A stretch of DNA of 64,000 nucleotides from a bacterium (GTDB taxonomy: Bacteria > Bacillota > Bacilli > Lactobacillales > Streptococcaceae). The stretch covers positions 164,110 to 228,109 of the forward strand of contig CAJNCP010000003.1 of assembly GCA_905221295.1 (NCBI GenBank), written 5' to 3'. The notes under the pieces are model-generated. The model did no database searches. It had not been told where the DNA came from and saw nothing but the letters and a program-made list of their open reading frames with translations. Shown piece by piece: positions 1-8,554 of this stretch; within the stretch, counting starts at the first letter, position 1, and each line of letters opens with the position of its first letter. Both the position numbers and the translations under genes were made by a program.

Positions 1-1925
1 GCAAACTGCTCTCTAGTTCCATAACCTGTCAGATAGTAGGCCTTGTCAATGTCATTTTTGAAATAGACAGCAGAGAAATCCTGTTCCTGAAAAATGGTCT
101 TCAGCAAGGTAATATCCTCAGGAATATCCTTCACGACAACCGCCTCACTATTCGCTAAATCTGGCACCTCTCCAGAGAAATCCAAGACTGGAACCCCTTC
201 TGGCAAGACTGCATTCTTCCCACGAATGTTAAAGAGTTGAACACCTTCCACACGCGCATCTACCATCATCAACTGGAGGGCAGTTTGGCCATTCCATTGA
301 TTGACAGACAGGGTGACTGCCAATTCTAGGTTTTTTGTTTGAGCAAACTCTGTTGCCCATCTACCTTGACCAAAGGCTACCACTTCAAAATTCGCCTCAC
401 CCTTGGAAATTTTTAGTTTGAGGTGGGCATTGCCTGCTCCCATTGTACGAGCACTTTCGACATGAAAATCCTTGATATAAAAGACAGGTTTCTGATTGTC
501 CATTCCAAAGGGTGCTAATCGTTCAAAACTTTTAACCGTTTCTAAACTAAGAGTCTCCAAATCCAACTCTTCATCTAGATTTAACTTATTCTTACCACTA
601 GCATCTGCACCTTTTTCACGGACATAGTCTTCCAAGACCTTAGATAAATCTGAGAGTTTCTCAACCTCCAGCGTCATCCCTGCAGCACCAGCATGGCCAC
701 CAAATGCGATAAAGAGATCTCGATGGGGATCCAGAGCTTCAAAAATATCGACCGCTTCCACACTACGAGCGCTACCCTTAGCACGACCTTCTTCTATATT
801 AAGAACGATGACTGTCTGCCCTAGTTCTTCCAACAAACGACCAGCAACGATACCCAGAACGCCAGGATTCCAACCTTCCTTGGCCAAGACCTGGACCTTC
901 TTCTCAAGATCCACCATGGTCTTAGCTTCTTCATAGATTGACTGGACGATTTCCTTACGTTCTTCATTTTTCTGATGAATCATGAGGGCAATCTCATGGG
1001 CTTCCTCGTCGTCAAATCCAGTCAACAAATCAATAGCTGGATTAGGATCGTCCAAGCGCCCCAAGGCATTTAAACGAGGGGCAATCTGAAAGCCAACCGT
1101 TTCTTCTGTTACTTCATTCGCAGCAATCCCAGCCATGTCCAGCATTTCTTGTAGACCAATACGCTGAGTATGCCCCAGCATTTCCAGACCATATTGAACC
1201 ATGATACGGTTTTCATCTGTCAAGCTCACCATATCTGCAATGGTTCCGATAGCTACCAAATCGAGTAGCTCCACTTGTACTTCTTCTAAAAGAGCGCAAG
1301 CCAGCTTGAAAGCCACTCCGCATCCGGCCAACTGTTTGAAAGGATAGTCCGCATCTGGATGCTCAGGGTGAACAATCGCATAGGCATCAGGAAGGGTTTC
1401 CGGCATGGAATGATGATCGGTCACAATGACATCCACTCCCATAGACTGGGCCAATTCAATGGCTTCGTGCCCTGCAACCCCATTGTCCACTGTCACAATC
1501 AAGGAAATTCCCTCTTGCTCGATAAAGTATTTATAGACACTGGCATTTGGACCATAGCCATCGGTAAAGCGATTTGGCAGGTAAACACGGCACTCCGCGC
1601 CAAGCTGTTCCAAACTTTCCTTCACAATCGAAGCCGAAGTCATACCGTCCGCATCGTAGTCTCCATAGATGAGAATGTTTTCCCCTTCTTCAATGGCCTG
1701 ACGAATCCGTTCCACTGCCTTGTCCATATCATGAAGCAGATAGGGGTCATGTAAGTCCTCTAAAGAAGGTTCTAAAAACTTCTTTAGACTTTCTTCATCC
1801 TGAATCCCTCTTTCAAATAATAACCGAGCCACCTCAGGACCCAGTCCAGCCTTCTTGGCTATCTTTGTAAAATCCGCATCTTCAACCTGCGGGGCAAACT
1901 GCCATTCATAAGTAGGTGTTATCAA
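1..1925 (-). CDS. recJ: RecJ single-stranded-DNA 5'-3' exonuclease (3' end beyond window)
   Basis: Partial gene: the C-terminal coding part runs off the left edge. RecJ degrades single-stranded DNA 5' to 3' in recombination and mismatch/base-excision repair, in the cytoplasm. Reading the minus strand gives an N-terminus MITPTYEWQFAPQ, then the DHH-family metal motif DGMTS-...-VTDHHS and further in the DHHA1 motif GGHAGAAGMT, the normal RecJ order. The start is uncertain. An in-frame ATG at 1982 would add 19 residues, but an extended -10 (TGTTATAAT) lies inside that extension, so the message probably begins downstream of it; a TTG at 1925 (read as MITPTYEW) fits the family N-terminus better. 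It is divergent from the amino-acid transporter operon. Identity is confident; the start is moderate. Confidence 0.93.
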   Translation of the reverse strand, partial: MITPTYEWQFAPQVEDADFTKIAKKAGLGPEVARLLFERGIQDEESLKKFLEPSLEDLHDPYLLHDMDKAVERIRQAIEEGENILIYGDYDADGMTSASIVKESLEQLGAECRVYLPNRFTDGYGPNASVYKYFIEQEGISLIVTVDNGVAGHEAIELAQSMGVDVIVTDHHSMPETLPDAYAIVHPEHPDADYPFKQLAGCGVAFKLACALLEEVQVELLDLVAIGTIADMVSLTDENRIMVQYGLEMLGHTQRIGLQEMLDMAGIAANEVTEETVGFQIAPRLNALGRLDDPNPAIDLLTGFDDEEAHEIALMIHQKNEERKEIVQSIYEEAKTMVDLEKKVQVLAKEGWNPGVLGIVAGRLLEELGQTVIVLNIEEGRAKGSARSVEAVDIFEALDPHRDLFIAFGGHAGAAGMTLEVEKLSDLSKVLEDYVREKGADASGKNKLNLDEELDLETLSLETVKSFERLAPFGMDNQKPVFYIKDFHVESARTMGAGNAHLKLKISKGEANFEVVAFGQGRWATEFAQTKNLELAVTLSVNQWNGQTALQLMMVDARVEGVQLFNIRGKNAVLPEGVPVLDFSGEVPDLANSEAVVVKDIPEDITLLKTIFQEQDFSAVYFKNDIDKAYYLTGYGTREQF

Positions 1926-2038
1926 AAAGACATCCACTCTTTCTAAGAATTCTATCGTTTCATTATAACATGATTTAGGCATTTTCTCTATCCAGATTGC
2001 TTTTTTATAACATTTTAGTGAATTTTTTTCAGATATGA

Positions 2039-2095
2039 TTTGACAAGAACATTCTTTTGTTGTAGAATCATGTTATAAAATCTAACACAAAGGAG
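2039..2095 (+). promoter_or_regulatory. Promoter and RBS of the amino-acid transporter operon
   Basis: A consensus -35 TTGACA (2039-2044) is followed after 18 bp by TAGAAT (2063-2068); an alternative extended -10 TGTTATAAA sits at 2071-2079. A strong ribosome binding site AAAGGAG lies just before the ATG at 2103. No operator was recognised. Confidence 0.7.
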
Positions 2096-2102
2096 ATCTC
2101 TC

Positions 2103-2861
2103 ATGGCTTTAGTAGAATTTAAAAACGTCGAAAAATATTACGGAGACTATCACGCACTCCGCGACATCAATCTCCGTTTTGAAAAAGGACAAGTTGTTGT
2201 CCTGCTTGGACCTTCCGGCTCTGGGAAGTCCACTCTTATCCGTACGATCAATGGTTTGGAGGCTGTTGACAAAGGAAGTCTCCTAGTCAATGGACACCAA
2301 GTAGCAGGTGCCAGTCAGAAAGATTTAGTTCCTCTTCGTAAGGAAGTCGGCATGGTTTTCCAGCATTTTAACCTTTATCCACACAAAACAGTGTTAGAAA
2401 ACGTAACACTTGCACCCATTAAAGTTCTAGGAATTGATAAAAAAGAAGCTGAAAAAACCGCCCAAAAATATCTGGAATTTGTAAATATGTGGGACAAGAA
2501 AGATTCCTATCCAGCTATGCTATCTGGTGGACAAAAACAGCGGATCGCCATCGCGCGCGGCCTCGCCATGCATCCGGAGCTCCTCCTCTTTGATGAGCCA
2601 ACATCTGCTCTTGACCCTGAAACCATCGGAGATGTTCTAGCAGTTATGCAAAAACTGGCGCATGATGGGATGAACATGATCATCGTTACCCACGAAATGG
2701 GCTTTGCCCGTGAAGTTGCTGACCGCATTATCTTTATGGCTGACGGAGAAGTTTTGGTGGATACGACAGATGTCGATGACTTTTTCGACAATCCAAGCGA
2801 ACCTCGTGCCCAACAATTCCTCAGCAAAATTATCAACCACGAAAGTGACAAAGTCAAATAA
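2103..2861 (+). CDS. Polar amino-acid ABC transporter, ATP-binding protein (GlnQ family)
   Basis: Cytoplasmic ATPase of a polar amino-acid importer (252 aa, usual family length about 245). Visible motifs in order: Walker A GPSGSGKST near residue 36, Q-loop in VFQHFNLYPH, signature LSGGQKQR near residue 140, Walker B LLLFDEPTSALD, and the switch histidine in IIVTHEMGF. The HFNLYPHKTVLENV stretch is typical of the GlnQ/HisP subfamily. It is the first gene of a four-gene unit (ATPase, binding protein, two permeases) with gaps of 10, 12 and 9 bp. The substrate is not readable from sequence; glutamine/glutamate or another polar amino acid is likely. In pneumococcus the equivalent cluster also lies next to recJ. 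Confidence 0.92.
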   Translation: MALVEFKNVEKYYGDYHALRDINLRFEKGQVVVLLGPSGSGKSTLIRTINGLEAVDKGSLLVNGHQVAGASQKDLVPLRKEVGMVFQHFNLYPHKTVLENVTLAPIKVLGIDKKEAEKTAQKYLEFVNMWDKKDSYPAMLSGGQKQRIAIARGLAMHPELLLFDEPTSALDPETIGDVLAVMQKLAHDGMNMIIVTHEMGFAREVADRIIFMADGEVLVDTTDVDDFFDNPSEPRAQQFLSKIINHESDKVK

Positions 2862-2871
2862 GGAGGCGCCT

Positions 2872-3666
2872 ATGAAAAAGAAATTCTTTTTATCCGCATT
2901 ATTGATTAGCCTTTTCGGTCTTGCTGCTGCCAAACCAGTCCAAGCCAATACCAGTGTCGCAGACATTCAAAAAAGAGGCGAACTAGTTGTCGGTGTGAAA
3001 CAAGACGTTCCCAATTTTGGCTACAAGGATCCCAAGACCGGGACTTATTCTGGTATCGAAACTGACCTTGCCAAGATGATTGCAGACGAGCTCAAGGTCA
3101 AGGTTCGCTACGTGCCTGTTACCGCTCAAACCCGTGGCCCACTTCTTGACAATGAACAGGTCGATTTGGATATCGCGACCTTTACCATCACAGAAGAACG
3201 TAAAAAACTCTACAACTTCACCAGTCCCTACTATACGGACGCTTCTGGCTTTTTGGTCAATAAATCTGCCAATATCAAAAGCATTGAGGACCTAAACGGT
3301 AAAACCATTGGGGTTGCCCAAGGCTCCATCACCCAACGCCTGATTACTGAACTAGGTAAAAAGAAAGGTCTAACCTTTAAATTCGTCGAGCTTGGTTCCT
3401 ACCCAGAATTGATTACTTCCCTTCACGCTCACCGTATTGATGCCTTTTCCGTGGACCGCTCTATCCTGTCTGGCTACATTAGTAAACGCACAGAACTGCT
3501 AGATGATAGTTTTAAACCATCTGACTATGGTATCGTTACGAAAAAATCAAACACCGAGTTCAACAATTATCTCGATCAGTTGGTCACTAAATGGAGCAAG
3601 GATGGTAGTTTGCAGAAACTCTATGACCGATACAAGCTCAAACCATCTAGCCATACTGCAGATTAA
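2872..3666 (+). CDS. Amino-acid ABC transporter substrate-binding protein, no lipobox
   Basis: Extracellular solute-binding protein of family 3 (264 aa) for the adjacent permeases. The start at 2872 follows AGGAGGCGCCT, although the frame is open upstream to 2704. The N-terminus MKKKFFLSALLISLFGLAAA is a Sec-type signal with probable cleavage after PVQA. The mature part has the SBP_bac_3 pattern: RGELVVGVKQDVPNFGY, GTYSGIETDLAK, DLDIATFTITEERK and a late HAHRIDAFSVD. No cysteine occurs anywhere in the protein, so the lipobox that normally tethers such proteins in Gram-positive bacteria is missing. It may be secreted, kept by an uncleaved signal, or held by its permeases. Substrate unknown. 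Confidence 0.9.
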   Translation: MKKKFFLSALLISLFGLAAAKPVQANTSVADIQKRGELVVGVKQDVPNFGYKDPKTGTYSGIETDLAKMIADELKVKVRYVPVTAQTRGPLLDNEQVDLDIATFTITEERKKLYNFTSPYYTDASGFLVNKSANIKSIEDLNGKTIGVAQGSITQRLITELGKKKGLTFKFVELGSYPELITSLHAHRIDAFSVDRSILSGYISKRTELLDDSFKPSDYGIVTKKSNTEFNNYLDQLVTKWSKDGSLQKLYDRYKLKPSSHTAD

Positions 3667-3678
3667 GGAGGACACCCC

Positions 3679-4356
3679 ATGACAGATTTATCATCTTGGA
3701 CAGCCTATTTTCAGGATTTTGGACAATTTTTCAATGGTTTCCTCTTCACCCTTGCTCTAGCGATTGGATCCTTTATCCTTGCCATGGTCTTGGGCATCTT
3801 CTTCGGGATCCTGTCAACTAGCAAACGCCCATTCTTGCGTGTTTTAGCTCGTATCTTTGTCGAGTTTTATCAAAACACTCCCCTCTTGGTGCAGTTTGTC
3901 ATCGTCTTCTATGGTTTGCCTCTTATCAGTGAACACACCATCATGATTCCAATTTATTGGACTGCTGTTCTCTGCGTGGGACTCTATCACGGCGCTTATA
4001 TCGCTGAGGTTATTCGTTCAGGGATTCAGTCTATTCCTAGCGGTCAGATGGAGGCCGCCTTGTCACAAGGTTTTACCTATATCAGTGCCATGCGCTTGAT
4101 TATATTGCCTCAGGCCTTCCGTATCATCCTTCCTCCTTTGACCAACCAAATCGTTAACCTCATCAAGAATACCTCTACCGTAGCTATCATCTCTGGAGTA
4201 GACTTGATGTTTGTGACCAAGTCTTGGTCAGCTCTCAACGGAAACTACATCCCAGCCTTTCTAGGCGCTGCTCTTCTCTACTTTGCCCTTTGCTTCCCTG
4301 TCGCCCAGTTTGGTCGCAAGATGGAGCAAGCCAACAAAAAAGCTTATTCACTTTAG
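3679..4356 (+). CDS. Amino-acid ABC transporter permease (HisM/GlnP type), first of two
   Basis: Integral membrane subunit (225 aa) with about five transmembrane helices and the HisMQ inner-membrane pattern: an N-terminal helix around residues 18-42, FVEFYQNTPLLVQFVIVF, and the EAA loop EAALSQGFTYISAMRLIILPQA that contacts the ATPase. It starts 12 bp after the binding-protein gene behind AAGGAGG. With the next gene it should form a heterodimeric channel, because the two permeases differ in sequence but share the same topology. Confidence 0.92.
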   Translation: MTDLSSWTAYFQDFGQFFNGFLFTLALAIGSFILAMVLGIFFGILSTSKRPFLRVLARIFVEFYQNTPLLVQFVIVFYGLPLISEHTIMIPIYWTAVLCVGLYHGAYIAEVIRSGIQSIPSGQMEAALSQGFTYISAMRLIILPQAFRIILPPLTNQIVNLIKNTSTVAIISGVDLMFVTKSWSALNGNYIPAFLGAALLYFALCFPVAQFGRKMEQANKKAYSL

Positions 4357-4365
4357 GAGATTACT

Positions 4366-5025
4366 ATGGAATCTATTTTAGAAGTTTTGACCCCAGATAA
4401 CCTAATCTTTATCTTTAAAGGATTTGGCTTGACCCTCTACATTTCTCTGATTGCTATCGTCCTCTCGACCCTTATCGGAACAGTGCTAGCCGTCATGAGA
4501 AATGGGAAAAATCCTGTCTTGCGTATCATCTCCAGCATTTATATCGAGTTTGTGCGCAATGTTCCCAACCTACTCTGGATTTTTACCATCTTTTTGGTGT
4601 TCAAGATGAAGTCCACACCAGCTGGTATTACCGCCTTCACCCTCTTTACATCAGCAGCCTTGGCTGAGATTATCCGTGGTGGTCTCAATGCCGTAGACAA
4701 GGGACAATACGAAGCAGGAATGTCGCAAGGATTTACCTCTGTGCAAATCCTCTACCATATCATTCTCCCACAAGCGATCCGTAAAATGCTGCCCGCTATT
4801 ATTTCTCAGTTTGTAACCGTGATTAAGGATACCAGTCTCCTCTACTCGGTTATCGCCCTACAAGAACTCTTTGGCGCTAGCCAAATTCTCATGGGACGCT
4901 ATTTCGAACCAGAGCAGGTCTTCAGTCTTTATATCCTGATTGCCTTAATCTATTTCAGCTTTAACCTAGCAATTTCAAGTCTATCCCGCATGCTAGCCAA
5001 ACGTTGGCAACAAGCTGCAGAATAA
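4366..5025 (+). CDS. Amino-acid ABC transporter permease, second of two
   Basis: Second membrane subunit (219 aa) with the same family signatures: FVRNVPNLLWIFTIFLV early and the EAA loop EAGMSQGFTSVQILYHIILP late, flanked by hydrophobic helices. It starts 9 bp after the first permease behind an AGGAG site. It is the last gene of the unit; a strong hairpin terminator follows 5 bp after the stop codon. The substrate cannot be assigned. Confidence 0.92.
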   Translation: MESILEVLTPDNLIFIFKGFGLTLYISLIAIVLSTLIGTVLAVMRNGKNPVLRIISSIYIEFVRNVPNLLWIFTIFLVFKMKSTPAGITAFTLFTSAALAEIIRGGLNAVDKGQYEAGMSQGFTSVQILYHIILPQAIRKMLPAIISQFVTVIKDTSLLYSVIALQELFGASQILMGRYFEPEQVFSLYILIALIYFSFNLAISSLSRMLAKRWQQAAE

Positions 5026-5030
5026 AAAAA

Positions 5031-5061
5031 CAGCTCTCCATCCGCTTGGAGAGCTGATTTT
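5031..5061 (+). terminator. Rho-independent terminator of the amino-acid transporter operon
   Basis: Perfect 10-bp stem CAGCTCTCCA (5031-5040) / TGGAGAGCTG (5047-5056) with a 6-nt loop, followed by ATTTTTG. Confidence 0.9.
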
Positions 5062-5170
5062 TGATTACTACTAAGCTCTTGTCTTGGTTCTGACCTTCCA
5101 GAGAAAAATTCTGTTGCAAGTTGTCTATTACCTCCTTTCACGGCTACATCCTAGCTACATAAGGGCAATA

Positions 5171-5195
5171 GAAAAAGAGGAGCCTAGCCCTCTTA
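5171..5195 (-). terminator. Terminator of the Rrf2-family gene
   Basis: On the minus strand AAGAGG (5194-5189) pairs with CCTCTT (5180-5175) across an 8-nt loop and is followed by TTTC. It overlaps the stop codon of the gene. Confidence 0.6.
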
Positions 5196-5630
5196 TTTTG
5201 CTATTTTTGCTTCTGCATCTGCCACAACCTGAGCCAGACTTGTCTGACGAAGTTGGTTTTCCATCGCTAGTTGGATATCCAGCAATTTTTGATCCAAGAC
5301 TTCATGAATATTTGCTCCTACTGGACATTTAGGGTTAGGATTGTCATGGAAACTAAAGAGTTTACCAGATTTTCCTAAACATTCAACAGCCTGATAAACA
5401 TCAAAAAGGCTGATATCTTGGAGGTCTTTGATAATCTCAGTACCGCCCGTCCCACGCGCAACTGATATCAGTTCAGCTTTTTTGAGTTGGGACAAGGTTT
5501 TTCTGATAATGACTGGATTGACCCCAACGCTGGCTGCGAGAAAATCACTAGTTACCTTACTCTCTTGACTCTTAATGGCAATAATGATTAACATGTGAGT
5601 CGCAATCGTAAATCGACTTGAAATTTGCAT
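5193..5630 (-). CDS. Rrf2-family transcriptional regulator (YwnA-like)
   Basis: 145-aa cytoplasmic DNA-binding protein. Residues 1-60 form a winged helix: MQISSRFTIATHMLIIIA, then SDFLAASVGVNPVIIRKTLSQLKKAELI and the wing SVARGTGGTEI, all typical of Rrf2/YwnA. Only two cysteine-type positions matter for this family; the single region NPNPKCPVG (near residue 99) holds one cysteine, so an Fe-S cluster of the IscR type (three cysteines) is not supported. Members of this branch often sense redox or thiol stress and control a neighbouring gene; the target here is not evident. It has its own promoter and terminator and is monocistronic. Confidence 0.85.
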   Translation of the reverse strand: MQISSRFTIATHMLIIIAIKSQESKVTSDFLAASVGVNPVIIRKTLSQLKKAELISVARGTGGTEIIKDLQDISLFDVYQAVECLGKSGKLFSFHDNPNPKCPVGANIHEVLDQKLLDIQLAMENQLRQTSLAQVVADAEAKIAK

Positions 5631-5662
5631 CTTCTTCTCCTTTCACATCCTATCTGATAACC

Positions 5663-5690
5663 ATTATACCCTTTTGTGTTGTAATGTCAA
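5663..5690 (-). promoter_or_regulatory. Promoter of the Rrf2-family gene
   Basis: Minus-strand TTGACA (5690-5685) and TATAAT (5668-5663) separated by 16 bp. A loose dyad GTAA...TTAC overlaps the -35, a possible autoregulatory site. Confidence 0.75.
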
Positions 5691-5771
5691 TTGTTACCAC
5701 AAAGAGTGCCTTCTAAAAAGTCTTGTATTCCCATTGACTCAAATATCAGTGAGAATACTAAGACTTCTGTT

Positions 5772-6713
5772 TTATGCAATTTTACGGGCAATACCCTTTG
5801 TTTTGTGACTTGACCAGACTGAACTGATAGAAATCCCCGCACCCGCCAAGGTAAAAATAGCCAATTTAGCCAGATTAAAAAAATAGTTATCAGGGAAATC
5901 ACCACTAAAGATTAGTTCATTGACCACTCGGAAAGCATAGGCAAACTCAACCCCTAGTATGGAAACGACTTCCATTGCCAAATCGATTTGATTCACTAAA
6001 AAGACTGTAATCACCATCAAAACAGCTGAAATCAGAATCCCTTTTCGAGATAACTTTTTACCAAGAATTTCATATCCTTTAATGGTACAAATCCCCAGAA
6101 CAATCCCTGCCACTACAGCTACATAGCCTAGACGTGCGATGAAAAGAGCAACCGCCCCACCAATCAAGGCTCCAAGTAAGGCTCCAATGGTTCCAAGAAG
6201 AACATTTTCCTTCTGACTATGATAAGAATCCATTTCAATTTGGAGATTGCTCTTCAAAAATTGATAGCTTTCTTCATTGATAATGAAAACCGACTCTCCT
6301 AATTGATAAAGACTAACTGGCCCCTCTTGACCACTGTAGCCACAAACTTGAACGAAGTGATGGGATTCAAGGAAATCTACAAAGTCTCTTATAAGTGTCT
6401 GTAACTTTTCAATTGTCTTTGATTTGCGCATCGCACCTTTGACAACGATAGATACAGTGTACTGGTTAATAGATAAGGTTGACAAGTTTGGAAGTGATTC
6501 GCTCTTAAAGTCATCCCACACCAACTCGTTTTCTTCTGAATCCGCAGGATTGCCATTCAAGCTCACACTGACACTAAGTCGAAACTGATTTTTTACGTCT
6601 GCTTCATGTAGCAATAGCAAGTAGCCTGATTGCACGCCATAAATGCTTCCGGACTCCTCATCAAACTGTAGGCCTAACCCCGACGCAATTGCCTGTAATT
6701 CTTCTGGCTTCAT
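5772..6713 (-). CDS. Membrane protein of unknown function, C-terminal TM bundle
   Basis: I do not recognise this 313-aa protein. The start at 6713 is chosen because AGGGAGATT precedes that ATG; the frame extends 10 codons further upstream without a ribosome site. Residues 1-170 look soluble with alternating beta-like segments (NQFRLSVSVSLNG, INQYTVSIVVKG) and a repeated YGVQSGYLLLL / VSLYQLGESVFII theme. From about residue 175 there are four or five hydrophobic segments (IGALLGALIGGAVALFIA, AVVAGIVLGICTIKGY, ISAVLMVITVFLVN, LAIFTLAGAGISISSV). The glycine-rich first helix pair suggests a small pore or anchor, but no function is proposed. It is monocistronic. Confidence 0.75.
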   Translation of the reverse strand: MKPEELQAIASGLGLQFDEESGSIYGVQSGYLLLLHEADVKNQFRLSVSVSLNGNPADSEENELVWDDFKSESLPNLSTLSINQYTVSIVVKGAMRKSKTIEKLQTLIRDFVDFLESHHFVQVCGYSGQEGPVSLYQLGESVFIINEESYQFLKSNLQIEMDSYHSQKENVLLGTIGALLGALIGGAVALFIARLGYVAVVAGIVLGICTIKGYEILGKKLSRKGILISAVLMVITVFLVNQIDLAMEVVSILGVEFAYAFRVVNELIFSGDFPDNYFFNLAKLAIFTLAGAGISISSVWSSHKTKGIARKIA

Positions 6714-6874
6714 AAATAATCTCCCTATTATTTTGAACATCAATTAGTATGGTGTTCAAATTACATATTTTTCCATATTCTAGCATAAATTTTATAAGTA
6801 GTCAATTCGTTTCCTTTTTGACTTCCCAAGAAACAGCTGTCATTAGACTATCCTATTTCTAGTCAAAACTCCTT

Positions 6875-7726
6875 TTAAAACCAATCTTTCTTGTCTCTTT
6901 CCATCCAGAGTTCAACATCCTGATCATAACCTTCTTGTTCACTAATCTGAGCTAACAATTCGTGGTTATGAGTATGGTGAATCCCATTTACCAAACTTTC
7001 ATAGTAGATCTGGAAATAGGGGAGCTTCAAATCCTTAGCCAACTGCAATTCAGCTTCTACATCATAATCCACACGACGAAAATCAACATCAGACAAACCT
7101 GCCTCATCAAACTCTAAGATCATATACTGGGCCCGCAGGTCCTTACGCAACTTCGCATCTAGAAAGAAAGGTTGTCCAATGGAACCTGGATTAAGAATCA
7201 ACTGTCCATCACTTCCGTAACGAAGCAACTGTTGATGAATATGACCATATACTGCGATAGAGGTATGTGGTTCCGTCACCAATCTATCAAAATCTTCTTG
7301 TTTTCCCGTATGAATCAACTCTCTTCCCCAGTTTTTATCAGGGAGATGGTGAGTGATTCCTACTGTCAAATCACCAAACTGGCGATGAACTTGCATGGGT
7401 TGATTGTGGAGGTCTTCTATTTCTTTAGGGCTAATTTCTTCTAAGATGTACTGACTTTGGCGCAGGAGATAACGATGACTCGCCTTTGTAGGATCTAACT
7501 TACGATGTAGGCCTAGCCAGAGACTATTCTCCCAATTTCCCAGCACTCTTGCAGTGATGGGCAAGCTAGCTAAGAGATCCAATATCCTTCTACGTCCTGT
7601 TCCCGGCATAAGAATATCCCCCAAAAGCCAGTACTCGTCTACCTTTGTCGCCTTAGCATCAGCCAGTACAGCTTCCAAGGCAGTCATGTTTCCATGTATG
7701 TCTGAAAGAACTGCTATTTTAGTCAT
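6875..7726 (-). CDS. Metallophosphoesterase family protein (YfcE/MJ0936-like)
   Basis: 283-aa cytoplasmic calcineurin-like phosphoesterase. The metal-binding motifs are complete and in order: DIHGN (residues 9-13), LLGDILMPG, LGNWEN, GITHHLP and YGHIHQQ. The start follows GAGGAGAAAG. Homologues hydrolyse phosphodiesters or nucleotides; the substrate is not predictable. The C-terminal 80 residues (after FRRVDYDVEAEL) form a family-specific extension ending in many acidic residues. An extended -10 TGCTATAAT lies on the minus strand at 7771-7763, consistent with its own promoter. Confidence 0.88.
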   Translation of the reverse strand: MTKIAVLSDIHGNMTALEAVLADAKATKVDEYWLLGDILMPGTGRRRILDLLASLPITARVLGNWENSLWLGLHRKLDPTKASHRYLLRQSQYILEEISPKEIEDLHNQPMQVHRQFGDLTVGITHHLPDKNWGRELIHTGKQEDFDRLVTEPHTSIAVYGHIHQQLLRYGSDGQLILNPGSIGQPFFLDAKLRKDLRAQYMILEFDEAGLSDVDFRRVDYDVEAELQLAKDLKLPYFQIYYESLVNGIHHTHNHELLAQISEQEGYDQDVELWMERDKKDWF

Positions 7727-7814
7727 TCTTTCTCCTCAATTTTTCTTACTTCTTCTGTTAGTATTATAGCAGAAAACACTCCAAAAAATCACTATCACTG
7801 CTTACTTGATCAAC

Positions 7815-7843
7815 TTGTAAGAACTTCCAAATCGTGCTATAAT
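7815..7843 (+). promoter_or_regulatory. Promoter of the small membrane-protein gene at 7922
   Basis: TTGTAA (7815-7820), 17 bp, then TATAAT (7838-7843) with an extended TG at 7835-7836. Confidence 0.7.
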
Positions 7844-7921
7844 ATAGGTAAAGAAAACCTTCATTTATAGCAAGATACTCTTCAGTATCACTCTTTTAGC
7901 AAGGATTGGAGGACTATTGCC

Positions 7922-8296
7922 ATGCGGAACTATCTTAAGTATATCCCATATTACCTTGTCATATTCTTCTTTTACTGGCCTTTCTATGAGTTGCTTTTAC
8001 TGCTGATATCTGACCCTTATACGCTGAAAGGACTTTACATTTATAACATCATCCTCTTTTCACCTTTGGCAACCTTCATCGTGTCCCTTCTTTATAGCTA
8101 CCGTTTCCAATTCTCACTGTGGTGGCTGCTCGGTATTGCTCTTCTCTATTGCTTTACCATCATCACTTTCAATGAATTCATTCTCGTTTATTTCCTAGCT
8201 TATGAACTCTTTGCCCTACTTGGTATGGCTTCAGGTTCAGGTATTAAATATATGCTCCAGCGAGGAAAAAATAAAAAACTTTCACAAAATCCTTGA
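7922..8296 (+). CDS. Small membrane protein of unknown function
   Basis: 124 aa, not recognised. Four hydrophobic stretches cover most of the protein: YIPYYLVIFFFYWPFYELLL, IYNIILFSPLATFIVSLLY, WWLLGIALLYCFTIITF and ILVYFLAYELFALLGMASG, with a basic tail (LQRGKNKKLSQNP) that should lie inside. The ribosome site is GGAGG at spacing 7. It sits between its own promoter and the thrS leader promoter; no terminator separates it clearly from thrS, so some read-through into the T-box is possible. A conserved small streptococcal membrane protein is the best statement. Confidence 0.7.
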   Translation: MRNYLKYIPYYLVIFFFYWPFYELLLLLISDPYTLKGLYIYNIILFSPLATFIVSLLYSYRFQFSLWWLLGIALLYCFTIITFNEFILVYFLAYELFALLGMASGSGIKYMLQRGKNKKLSQNP

Positions 8297-8320
8297 AAAT
8301 TCTCGCAATCATGCTATAAT
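8293..8320 (+). promoter_or_regulatory. Promoter of the thrS T-box transcript
   Basis: TTGAAA (8293-8298), 16 bp, then TATAAT (8315-8320) preceded by an extended TG (8312-8313). Confidence 0.75.
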
Positions 8321-8324
8321 AATG

Positions 8325-8535
8325 CATAGAGACAAGTCACTTAGTCCCTTTCTACTAGAGAGTGCGTGGTTGCTGGAAACGCATAGAGAGCCTAAACTGA
8401 TACTACTCAACTGACTTTTATGAAAACATAAAACGGTGGCTACGTTAGAGCCAATCAGAGGTGTCCCTCTTTTTTGAGGAACATAAATGAAGGTGGAACC
8501 ACGTTACGACGTCCTTTCGAGGATGTCGTTTTTAT
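8325..8535 (+). ncRNA. T-box leader (threonine-type) upstream of kinase-thrS
   Basis: A tRNA-sensing transcription attenuator. The conserved T-box AAGGTGGAACCACG is at 8490-8503, directly followed by a terminator whose arms are ACGACGTCC (8506-8514) and GGATGTCGT (8521-8529) with a U-run. Stem I shows the GTGGTTGCTGGAAAC element near 8366-8380. The specifier loop region contains ACT ACT at 8402-8407, both threonine codons, and the first is followed by a purine, as expected for a Thr specifier. Uncharged tRNA-Thr should stabilise the antiterminator and allow expression of both downstream genes. The exact specifier frame was assigned by comparison with the Trp leaders in this window. Confidence 0.92.
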
Positions 8536-8554
8536 TTTGTCAGAAGGAGGAAGA

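Noticed and set aside
1359..1754. 131-aa open frame on the plus strand
   Set aside because: Lies entirely antisense to recJ, whose conserved motifs are on the other strand; no ribosome site.
2637..2966. Open frames antisense to the amino-acid ATPase and binding protein
   Set aside because: Shadow frames of well-conserved genes.
5062..5170. Apparent ribosome site (AAAGGAGGT on the minus strand) followed by a TTG frame
   Set aside because: The frame runs back through the transporter terminator into permease coding DNA and shows no family likeness; likely chance.
5193..5630. IscR-type Fe-S regulator
   Set aside because: Only one cysteine is present near the position of the usual three-cysteine cluster.
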